From: Acidobacteriota bacterium
GTDB lineage: Bacteria; Acidobacteriota; Vicinamibacteria; Marinacidobacterales; Marinacidobacteraceae
Reading direction: 5' to 3'
DNA: 42,074 nt
NCBI GenBank assembly: GCA_009835985.1
Contig: VXWI01000052.1
Location: 1 to 42,074, forward strand
Shown: piece after piece, positions 16,079 through 23,294 of the stretch
Layout of the letters: each line of letters begins with the position of its first letter
How positions within the stretch are numbered: the stretch's first letter is position 1
The notes under the pieces: model-generated
Databases searched by the model: none
Told to the model about the DNA's origin: nothing
The model's input: only the letters and a program-made list of their open reading frames with translations
Program-made: the position numbers and the translations under genes

Positions 16079-17062
16079 GTGTTCACCCGCTGGCGCCGCC
16101 TGCTCCGGCCTGTTGCCGGCGCGGCGGCCATCGCCCTCCTCTCCGGATGCGGAGCGGAACGGCCGCGGCCGCTGGCGCTCGCGACCGGCACCACCGCGGG
16201 CGTCTATTACCCGCTCGGGGGCGCCATGGCGAGCCGCTGGACGCGCGACCTTCCAGGGCTGGTGGTCAAGGCGGAAGTCAGCGCCGGTTCGGTGACGAAC
16301 CTGATCCAGGTCGCGAAGGGCGAGAGCGACATCGGCTTCGGTCAGGCGGATGCGGTCGCCGACGCGTTCCGGGGAACGGGACGCTTCCCGGAGCCGCTCC
16401 CGCTGGCGGTCCTCGGCCGCATCTATCCGAACATCGTTCACCTGTTGAGCGTCGAAGGCCGCGACGTGCGTTCGGTGTCCGATCTGCGGGGGAAACGGGT
16501 ATCGCTCGGCCCCCCGGGATCCGGGAACGAGGTGACCGCCCGCAACGTACTGCGCGCGGTGGGGATCGCCGAAGACGAGTTCCGGGTGCGCCAGATGAAC
16601 TACAACCAGAGCATCAACGGCCTCAAGGACGGAACCGTGGACGCGGTGTTCCTGGCCGCGGGTCTGGGAGTGTCTTCGGTGGTTGAGCTGGGGCTGACCC
16701 GCGACCTGGTGCTGGTCCCGTTCACCCCCGGGGAGATCGCCGCGGTCGAGACGGCGAACGCGGCCTACCAGGGCATCGAGGTCCCGCCCGGGGTCTACCG
16801 CGGGGTGGACGTTCCGACGCTGGCTCCCTCGCTCTGGAACATCCTCTTCGTGCATCGCGATCTGCCGGCGGATCTCGCGAAACGGCTGACCGCATCGGTG
16901 CTGGCGGGCCGCGAGGAGTTCCGGTCGGTCACCCGGAACGCCGATTTCATCGAGGTCGCGAGTCTCGGCGACATCGGGAGTCTTCCGCTCCATCCGGGCG
17001 CGAGAGCCTTCTACGAGGAAGCGCGGGCACGGGGTGGCGGAGCGCCGGGGAGTTCCCCCTGA
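16079..17062 (+). CDS. TRAP transporter solute receptor, TAXI family (lipoprotein)
   Basis: This is the extracytoplasmic substrate-binding component of a TRAP transporter. The 327-residue protein has a basic N-terminus, a hydrophobic stretch and the lipobox LLSGC with lipidated C24. The mature protein matches the TAXI type: ATGTTAGVYYPLGGAMA, DIGFGQADAVADAF, LRGKRVSLGPPGSGNEVTA and the late GVPTLAP-like region (VDVPTLAPSLWNILF). The GTG at 16079 lies 54 bases after mutS. Known TAXI proteins bind glutamate or related acids, but the substrate here is not readable. The permease follows after 26 bases. A glutamate dehydrogenase gene lies nearby on the opposite strand. Confidence 0.93.
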   Translation: MFTRWRRLLRPVAGAAAIALLSGCGAERPRPLALATGTTAGVYYPLGGAMASRWTRDLPGLVVKAEVSAGSVTNLIQVAKGESDIGFGQADAVADAFRGTGRFPEPLPLAVLGRIYPNIVHLLSVEGRDVRSVSDLRGKRVSLGPPGSGNEVTARNVLRAVGIAEDEFRVRQMNYNQSINGLKDGTVDAVFLAAGLGVSSVVELGLTRDLVLVPFTPGEIAAVETANAAYQGIEVPPGVYRGVDVPTLAPSLWNILFVHRDLPADLAKRLTASVLAGREEFRSVTRNADFIEVASLGDIGSLPLHPGARAFYEEARARGGGAPGSSP

Positions 17063-17088
17063 CGCGTCCTCCCGGTCCCGCCGGGACC

Positions 17089-18939
17089 GTGGCGCTTGAG
17101 GAAGAGCCCCGGCCGGCCCTCTCGCTTCCGGTGTTGTTGGCCGGAGCCTCCCTCTCCCTCTTTCAGCTCTGGCAGGCCGTCTTCGGCACCCTCGGGGCCA
17201 CCTGGATGCGCCCCATCCATCTGACCTGGATTCTCGCCCTCGGTTTTCTGGCCAGCGCCGTTGCCCGCGAGCGGCGGGCGCGCGCCGCCGATCTCGTGCT
17301 GGCCGCGCTTTCGGTGGCCGCCGGGATCATGGTCATCCGCTTCGACCGGCAGGGGATCGATCACATCCTCTACGGGCTGGACGCCGTCGACCTGGCCGCC
17401 GGCGTCGCCCTGATCGCGCTGCTGCTCGAGGCCACCCGCCGACGGGTGGGCGTGGTGATGACCTCGGTGGTCGTCGTCTTCCTCGCCTACAACGCCTTCG
17501 GCGCCTCGCTCCCCGGCATCCTCGCGCACCGGGGTTTCGAACTCGAGCGGATCGTCCGGTTCGAGGTCTTCACCGGGGCGGGGCTCTTCGGTCTTCCGAT
17601 CGGGGTGGCGAGCAGCACGGTGTTCGTGTTCGTGCTGTTCGGAGCGCTGCTCGAGTGCACTGGCGGCGGCCGCTTCTTCATCAACCTGGCCTTCGCCGCC
17701 GCCGGACGAGCACGCGGCGGGCCGGCGAAGGCGGCGGTGGTGGCCTCGGCGGCGCTCGGTTCGGTCTCGGGCTCCGCCATCGCCAACACCGTGACGACGG
17801 GGGCGCTCACCATCCCGATGATGAAGCGGCTCGGGTTCTCGCGGGAGGAAGCCGGCGGTATCGAAGCGGCCGCCTCCACGGGAGGCCAGTTGATGCCGCC
17901 GATCATGGGTGCGGGCGCGTTCCTGATGGCGGAACTCACGAACACCCCCTATCCGCGGATCGTCCTCGTGTCGCTCCTCCCCGCGGTCCTGTTCTTCGCG
18001 GGCACCCTCTTCTTCGTCCACGGCCTCGCGGTCCGGCGGGGCATCGAGGCCATGCCCGCGCGGCCCCGGATCCTCGCCACGCTCGCTGAGGGAGCCCACT
18101 TCCTCGCCGCCGTCGCGGTCGTCGTGGCGCTCCTGCTCATGAACTACTCCCCGCCCCTGGTGGGCGCCGCGGGGTGCCTCGCCGTCGTCGTGACCGGCGC
18201 CCTCCGGCGCCGCACGCGGGTGGGGCCCCGGCAACTGCTCGAGGGACTGGCACAGGGCGCCGTGACCGCGGTCCCGGTGTCCCTCGCCTGCGCGGCGGCG
18301 GGGATCGTCGTCGGGGTGATCGGACAGACGGGAGTCGGGCTGCAGTTCGCCGAACTCCTGCTCAGCGCCTCGCAGGGAGCCCTGCTCCCTGCCCTCGGGT
18401 TGTCCGCGCTGGTCGCGCTGGTGCTCGGGATGGGTCTTCCGGTGACCGCCGCCTACATCGTGGTCGCGGTGGTCGCCGCCCCCGCGCTCACCGGGCTCGG
18501 CGTGCCGCTGCTGACCGCCCACCTGATCCTCTTCTGGCTCTCGCAAACGTCCAACGTGACCCCTCCCATCGCACTCGCGGCCTTCGCCGGAGCGGGCGTG
18601 GCGGGTGGCCGTCCCATGCCGACCGCCTTCCAGGCGGTGCGGCTGGCTGCCGGACTCTTCATGGTTCCGCTACTCATGGCCTACACCCCGCTGCTTCCGG
18701 TTGCGGGGGAACCCCTGGGCCCCGCGCAGGGGGTGGCATTCGTCAGCGGCCTGGTCGCCATGGCGGCGGTCGCGCTCGCGCTCTACGGGCACGGCGTCCG
18801 CCCCGTCTCTTGGCCTGTCCGGCTGCTGCTGGGCGCGGCGGCGCTGCTGCTGCTCTTCCCCAACCCCCTGCTGCGCCTGGCCGGCGCGGGTCTGGCGGCG
18901 CTCGGTTTCCTGCCGCAGTTCCGTGGCCGGGGGCCGTAA
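17089..18939 (+). CDS. TRAP transporter permease, fused 4TM/12TM
   Basis: The 616-residue polytopic membrane protein has an N-terminal small-subunit-like region (about residues 15-140, four hydrophobic segments) fused to the large DctM-like channel. That channel contains family segments such as GSVSGSAIANTVTTGALTIPMM and ASTGGQLMPPIMGAGAFLMAE. TAXI systems commonly use this fused form. The GTG start at 17089 is the first after the receptor stop; no ATG is available nearby. It works with the receptor at 16079 to import a solute on an ion gradient. The C-terminus (about 560-616) has two extra hydrophobic segments. Confidence 0.94.
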   Translation: MALEEEPRPALSLPVLLAGASLSLFQLWQAVFGTLGATWMRPIHLTWILALGFLASAVARERRARAADLVLAALSVAAGIMVIRFDRQGIDHILYGLDAVDLAAGVALIALLLEATRRRVGVVMTSVVVVFLAYNAFGASLPGILAHRGFELERIVRFEVFTGAGLFGLPIGVASSTVFVFVLFGALLECTGGGRFFINLAFAAAGRARGGPAKAAVVASAALGSVSGSAIANTVTTGALTIPMMKRLGFSREEAGGIEAAASTGGQLMPPIMGAGAFLMAELTNTPYPRIVLVSLLPAVLFFAGTLFFVHGLAVRRGIEAMPARPRILATLAEGAHFLAAVAVVVALLLMNYSPPLVGAAGCLAVVVTGALRRRTRVGPRQLLEGLAQGAVTAVPVSLACAAAGIVVGVIGQTGVGLQFAELLLSASQGALLPALGLSALVALVLGMGLPVTAAYIVVAVVAAPALTGLGVPLLTAHLILFWLSQTSNVTPPIALAAFAGAGVAGGRPMPTAFQAVRLAAGLFMVPLLMAYTPLLPVAGEPLGPAQGVAFVSGLVAMAAVALALYGHGVRPVSWPVRLLLGAAALLLLFPNPLLRLAGAGLAALGFLPQFRGRGP

Positions 18940-18969
18940 GGGAGAGGCGGAAAATCGCCCGTCAGCCTG

Positions 18970-19503
18970 CTAGAGCAGGCGTACGCGCCAGAGGTACTGG
19001 AGCGAGGTGATCACCGTGAGGGTCACCATCGCGGCCAGCAGGAGCGGGGTGACGACACTGTCCAGCCCCAGCAGGTTGGCGACCAGGAACCAGAGGATCC
19101 CCACCACGTTGATGACGGTCGCCGCCTTTCCGAGCCGGCTGGGAGCGAAGTTGCGGCGTTTCACCGCCAGGTTGTAGGCCCCGGCCACGAACAGGATCGT
19201 GGCGTCCCGGGACAGCACCAGGATCGCGACCCAGGCCGGAATCCGCACCGAGACGGCCTCGATGGGCGCGGCCAGGGTCACCACCGCCGACACGATCAGC
19301 ACCTTGTCCGCAAGCGGGTCGAGGAGCGCCCCGAGATCGCTGTTCTCACCGCGGCGGCGCGCGAGCGGCCCGTCCATCATGTCCGTCAGGCCCGCCAGCA
19401 CGAGCGCTCCGAGGGCGAGCCCGAAACGCCCATAAAGGACGCAGATGACGACCACCGGCGCCAGCAGCAGCCGGAGAACGGTGAGCTGATTGGCGATCGT
19501 CAT
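18970..19503 (-). CDS. CDP-alcohol phosphatidyltransferase, PgsA-like paralogue
   Basis: This 177-residue membrane enzyme has the full CDP-alcohol signature: D44, G45, A48, R49, G58, D62 and D66 in TDMMDGPLARR and LGALLDPLADK, plus five or so hydrophobic helices. It is the same length as the pgsA candidate at 37038-37571 and similar in its N-terminus (ANQLTVLRLLLAP versus ANRLTLLRILLTP). It may be a phosphatidylglycerophosphate synthase, a cardiolipin-type synthase or another headgroup transferase; the sequence does not decide. It is the last gene of a minus-strand run after gdh (31-base gap) and converges with the TRAP permease. Confidence 0.88.
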   Translation of the reverse strand: MTIANQLTVLRLLLAPVVVICVLYGRFGLALGALVLAGLTDMMDGPLARRRGENSDLGALLDPLADKVLIVSAVVTLAAPIEAVSVRIPAWVAILVLSRDATILFVAGAYNLAVKRRNFAPSRLGKAATVINVVGILWFLVANLLGLDSVVTPLLLAAMVTLTVITSLQYLWRVRLL

Positions 19504-19534
19504 CGGGGGAAGGGGCGCTCGGGGCGCGCCCGGG

Positions 19535-20965
19535 TCAGGGGAATATCCCGAGTTCCTCGTAGGAGCGGCGGATCTTCTCGAGCGCCACCACGTAGGCCGC
19601 GATCCGCAGGGTGCCGCATTCCGGGAACCGGTCGCGCGCGTCGCGGATCTCGTCGTAGGCGCCCGTCATCTTTTCTTCGAGCCCGCTCACGACCAGTTCC
19701 TTCTCGTCGGACTGGATGACGAGGTTCTGGCGCATCTCCCTGCTCAGCCGCTTGCCGGAGAGTGTCTCCGCGGCATTCAGCAATGCGTTCGTGTTCGCGA
19801 TCTCGAGCCGCTTCTCGAGCAGCCCGAAGCGCATGTGGGAGAGATTCCGCGCCCACTCGAAGTAGGAGACCACCACCCCGCCGGCGTTCAGGTACACGTC
19901 GGGAATCACCGGGATGCCGCGTTCCCGGAGGATGCGGTCGCCTGCCGGGGTCGTGGGTCCGTTCGCCGCCTCGGCCACCAGCTTCGCCCTCACGAGCGGG
20001 GCGGTCTCCCCATGGATCACGTTCTCCACCGCCGCGGGGATCAGGACGTCGCACTCCATGGCCAGGATCGCCTCGGGGGGCAGTTCCTCCTCCGCGTCGG
20101 GAAACCCCTTGATCGTGCCGTGCTCACGCCGCCATTCGTGGAGATCCGACACGGCGATCCCCGAGCCGGAACGCGCGACGATGGTCACGTCCCACTCGCC
20201 GATGGCGATCACCTTCGCTCCCCGCCGGACAAGGATGTCCGCGGTGTGGAAACCGACGTTTCCGAAGCCCTGGATTGCGACGCGCTTGCCGGGCAGGCCG
20301 CGGGTGAGCCCGGTGGCGCGAAAGTCCTCGACGAACTCGAGTCCGCGGGCGATCCCCAGCACGACCCCGCGACCGGTGGCGTCCTCGCGCCCGTGAATGC
20401 CGCCCTGGGTGACCGGCTTCCCGGTCACGCTCGCGAAGTTGTCGATCCCGCCCGGATGCATCGCGTCGTAGGTGTCCGCGATCCAGGCCATCTCGCGCGC
20501 TCCCGTCCCGAGGTCGGGCGCCGGCACGTTGACCCCGGGACCGATGAAGTTCTTGCGGATCAACTCCGCCGTGTAGCGGCGGGTGATGCGCTCCACCTGC
20601 TCCGCGCTGTAGCGGCGCGGATCGAAGGCGATGCCGCCCTTCGAACCGCCGAACGGCACGTTCACGATCGCGCACTTGTAGGTCATCAGCGCCGAGAGGG
20701 CGCTGATCTCCTGCTGGTTCACCAGCGGGCTGTAGCGGATCCCGCCCTTCAGCGGGTGACGGTGATGGCTGTGCTCCGCCCGCCAACCGGAGAAGACCTC
20801 CACCCGCTCCCCGAACTTCACCGGAAACCGCGTGTAGTAGATCGAATCCGTGATCGAGATCTGCTGGAGGAGCCCTTCCGGAAGCTGGATGGCGCGCGCC
20901 GCTTCATGGACGAGACCCTGAACGCTGCGCTCGAGGTTCAGGTCGGCGGCGCCGTTTGCCCTCAT
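19535..20965 (-). CDS. Glu/Leu/Phe/Val dehydrogenase, probably glutamate dehydrogenase
   Basis: This enzyme reversibly deaminates glutamate to 2-oxoglutarate and ammonia using NAD(P). The 476-residue protein has the substrate-binding lysine region PLKGGIRYSP (K73), LMTYKCA (K97) and VPFGGSKGGI (K109, the probable catalytic lysine), plus PAPD with D150. The Rossmann fold carries GFGNVG at 233-238. The ATG at 20965 overlaps the upstream hydrolase stop as ATGA, so translational coupling is likely. An in-frame extension upstream lies inside the hydrolase and is rejected. Cofactor choice and substrate among the family cannot be proved, but the length and motifs favour glutamate. Confidence 0.92.
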   Translation of the reverse strand: MRANGAADLNLERSVQGLVHEAARAIQLPEGLLQQISITDSIYYTRFPVKFGERVEVFSGWRAEHSHHRHPLKGGIRYSPLVNQQEISALSALMTYKCAIVNVPFGGSKGGIAFDPRRYSAEQVERITRRYTAELIRKNFIGPGVNVPAPDLGTGAREMAWIADTYDAMHPGGIDNFASVTGKPVTQGGIHGREDATGRGVVLGIARGLEFVEDFRATGLTRGLPGKRVAIQGFGNVGFHTADILVRRGAKVIAIGEWDVTIVARSGSGIAVSDLHEWRREHGTIKGFPDAEEELPPEAILAMECDVLIPAAVENVIHGETAPLVRAKLVAEAANGPTTPAGDRILRERGIPVIPDVYLNAGGVVVSYFEWARNLSHMRFGLLEKRLEIANTNALLNAAETLSGKRLSREMRQNLVIQSDEKELVVSGLEEKMTGAYDEIRDARDRFPECGTLRIAAYVVALEKIRRSYEELGIFP

Positions 20966-21933
20966 GGCCCGGGATCGTAGAGCAGTTTCGCCGACGTTCC
21001 GGCCTCCTCCGGCGGGAGGTCCAGGAAATCCCCGAGCGCCTTCTCGCACGCCCGCGGCTCGAGGAGGCACGGGCGGCCGTGGGTCGCGTCCTCGACGACG
21101 ATCATCCGGCTCGCGGGATGGCCGTTCGCGCGGAAGACGGCGGCCTGGGCATCGAGTGGCGCTCTCCGGTCCCCGTCGCCGGCAATCACCAGCACCGGGA
21201 CCCCCGCCCCCCCGAGGCGCGCGGAGAACCGCTCCACGTCCATCTCGCGCGGTTCGAAACCGGCGGTGAGTTCGAGCCCGAGCAGGGTCAGGTCCCCGGC
21301 CGGAAAAGGCGGCAGACCCACCAGGAGGGCCGCATAGCGATCGATGACCTCCGGGACGTTTCGGAAGGTGCTGTCGAGGACGACCCCGGTGACATCGGCC
21401 GCCATGGCGGCCCCGGCGCGCGCCGCCGCCGCTCCGCCCATCGAGACGCCGAGGAGATAGAGCCGGTTCTCGGGAAACTCCCGCCGGAGGAAACGGGCCC
21501 CCGCCATCACGTCCAGCCCCTCCAGAAAACCGAGGCTGGTGCGGGTCCCGCCGCTGTCGCCGTGGCGCCGGAGGTCAAGGGTCAGGGCATGGCAGCCCCG
21601 CTCGACCAGATACGCCGCCCGGTCGAGAACCTCACGGCGCGACCGGAAGAGCCCGTGGGCGAGGACCACGGAACACCCGGCGGGACGCCGGGCCCGCAGA
21701 AGCCACGAGGCGACCCGCACTCCGTCTTCGCTGCTGAGCAGCACGGTGCGGTAGGACACTCCGTAGTCCCAGGGCGTCGCGCGATCCTCGAGGTCCTGCG
21801 GACGGGTCCCCGAGAAACTGGCGAGGAGCACCCCCACGGCCGTGGGGAGGGACAGGGCCACCAACAGGACTGCACCCGCCAGCACGCACAGCAGCCGCCG
21901 CAGCTTCCGGCGGCGACTCACGGCGGGCGTCAT
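20962..21933 (-). CDS. membrane-anchored alpha/beta hydrolase
   Basis: This is a 323-residue serine hydrolase. The N-terminus has a basic stretch and a hydrophobic anchor (residues 13-40), so the enzyme probably faces outward. The oxyanion region is VVLAHGLFRSR (89-99), the nucleophile elbow is GVSMGG (S164), and the likely catalytic acid and base are in AGDGDRRAP (D253 or D255) and DATHGRP (H285). The substrate is unknown; similar proteins include esterases and acyl-peptidase-like hydrolases. The ATG at 21933 overlaps the MFS stop as ATGA, and its own stop overlaps the gdh start. Confidence 0.88.
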   Translation of the reverse strand: MTPAVSRRRKLRRLLCVLAGAVLLVALSLPTAVGVLLASFSGTRPQDLEDRATPWDYGVSYRTVLLSSEDGVRVASWLLRARRPAGCSVVLAHGLFRSRREVLDRAAYLVERGCHALTLDLRRHGDSGGTRTSLGFLEGLDVMAGARFLRREFPENRLYLLGVSMGGAAAARAGAAMAADVTGVVLDSTFRNVPEVIDRYAALLVGLPPFPAGDLTLLGLELTAGFEPREMDVERFSARLGGAGVPVLVIAGDGDRRAPLDAQAAVFRANGHPASRMIVVEDATHGRPCLLEPRACEKALGDFLDLPPEEAGTSAKLLYDPGP

Positions 21934-23153
21934 CCGTTCACGGTCGCCGTCCCCGCCACGGAGCCCGGCTCCGGGACTCGCGTGATCAGCACCACCGCGA
22001 GGACGCCGAGGCCGGCCATCAGCCAGCAAACCGGTTCGAACCCGTACGGGTACAGCATCCCCCCGGCGGCGACGGCCGCGGCGATGCCCAGCTGCGAGAA
22101 CACGTTCGAAAACCCGAGGAAACTCGCCCGGCGCGTCCTTGGCACCAGTTCGCTGCGAAGCGCGGTGAACGCCGCGATGCGAGCCACCGCGAGACATCCG
22201 AAGAGGAGGATGGCCACGACCAGCGCGGTACCCGAAAGCCACGGCAGGACCGGGGTCATGGCCGCCGCGGCGATGGAAGCCAGCACGGTGAAGCGGCGTT
22301 TTCCCAGGCGGTCGGAGAGCGGTCCGGCAATGAGTTGGGCGACCATGATCGCGGCGCCGAGTCCCCCGTAGAGGACCCCCACCGTTTCCAGCGAGAACCC
22401 GCGCACCTCCTGCAGCCACCCCGAGGCATAGGCGGAAACCCCCACCAGGCTTCCGGACATGCAGAACGCGGCGAACGCTGCCGCGCGGTGGACCGGGCTC
22501 CCCAGAAACTCCAGGTGGCCGGCCAGCCGCCGTCGGAGCGGCCCGGGAACCCTCTCCCGCGGCCGCGCTTCCGGGAGCGCGAGGAGCATCGCCAGCGCCA
22601 TCGCCGCGAGGATCGCGATCGCCCCATAGACGATCTGGTGTCCGAAACGACCGGCGGCGAAGGCGGCCCCGACCTGTCCCAGGACGGCGGCCCCCATCGC
22701 TCCCCCCATCAGGAAGGCCATGACCCTGCCCCGCCGCCGGTACGGCACCAGGTCGGCGATCCAGGCGACGGCGAGTGCGGCGATCGTGCCGCCGGCGAAC
22801 CCGGCGGCGAGCCGCGCCAAAAGGAACGCCGCGTAGTGGGGTATCAGGGAGATCACCCCGGCGGACGCCAGCATCAGGGTGGCGCCGAAGAGCAGGAAGG
22901 GACGGCGTCCGCGGGCGTCCGAAAGCGGCCCCATGACCAGGGCAGCCAGGGCGGCCGCAAAGGAGTAGGCCGAGATGGCGAGGCCGACGTCGGCAACCCC
23001 GACCCCGAGGCCGGCGGCGAGCGCCGCGATCAACGGGGTGATCACCTGCTGGTCGAGCAACCCCAGCGCGATCACCGCGCCCAGCACCGCGCCCGGCCAG
23101 ACGAACGAGGCGGTTTCCGGGCGGGTCGTCAAGGAGCGAAGCCTACTTTCCAC
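21930..23153 (-). CDS. major facilitator superfamily transporter
   Basis: The 407-residue protein has about twelve transmembrane segments. MFS markers include GPLSDARGRRPFLLFG between helices 2 and 3 and a second AGPLSDRLGKRRF at the equivalent loop of the second half. The acid in LGLLDQQVITPLIAAL in helix 1 is reminiscent of drug:proton antiporters, but substrate and direction cannot be read. It starts with GTG at 23153 and leads the run MFS-hydrolase-gdh, where both junctions are ATGA overlaps. Confidence 0.9.
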   Translation of the reverse strand: MESRLRSLTTRPETASFVWPGAVLGAVIALGLLDQQVITPLIAALAAGLGVGVADVGLAISAYSFAAALAALVMGPLSDARGRRPFLLFGATLMLASAGVISLIPHYAAFLLARLAAGFAGGTIAALAVAWIADLVPYRRRGRVMAFLMGGAMGAAVLGQVGAAFAAGRFGHQIVYGAIAILAAMALAMLLALPEARPRERVPGPLRRRLAGHLEFLGSPVHRAAAFAAFCMSGSLVGVSAYASGWLQEVRGFSLETVGVLYGGLGAAIMVAQLIAGPLSDRLGKRRFTVLASIAAAAMTPVLPWLSGTALVVAILLFGCLAVARIAAFTALRSELVPRTRRASFLGFSNVFSQLGIAAAVAAGGMLYPYGFEPVCWLMAGLGVLAVVLITRVPEPGSVAGTATVNG

Positions 23154-23241
23154 ACGTTGGCCGCACGCCGAAACTCCCCGGCGCGGTCCGCCCCCGCATT
23201 CCCAGTTTCGGGCCCGAACTGCCGGGCCCGGCGACCCTCTC

Positions 23242-23271
23242 CTGACGTTTCCCCTTCCAAGCCTCTATATT
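23242..23271 (+). promoter_or_regulatory. candidate promoter of the DUF349 gene
   Basis: CTGACG (23242-23247) and TATATT (23266-23271) are separated by 18 bases. They match the -35 and -10 consensus at 4 of 6 and 5 of 6 positions. The implied start leaves a leader of about 17 bases before the ATG at 23295. Confidence 0.5.
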
Positions 23272-23294
23272 CTCGCGCCTCCCCGAGACTTGCC

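Noticed and set aside
22335-23294. Upstream extension of the DUF349 gene
   Set aside because: It is the complement of the MFS gene, with His/Arg/Gln-rich sequence typical of antisense frames.
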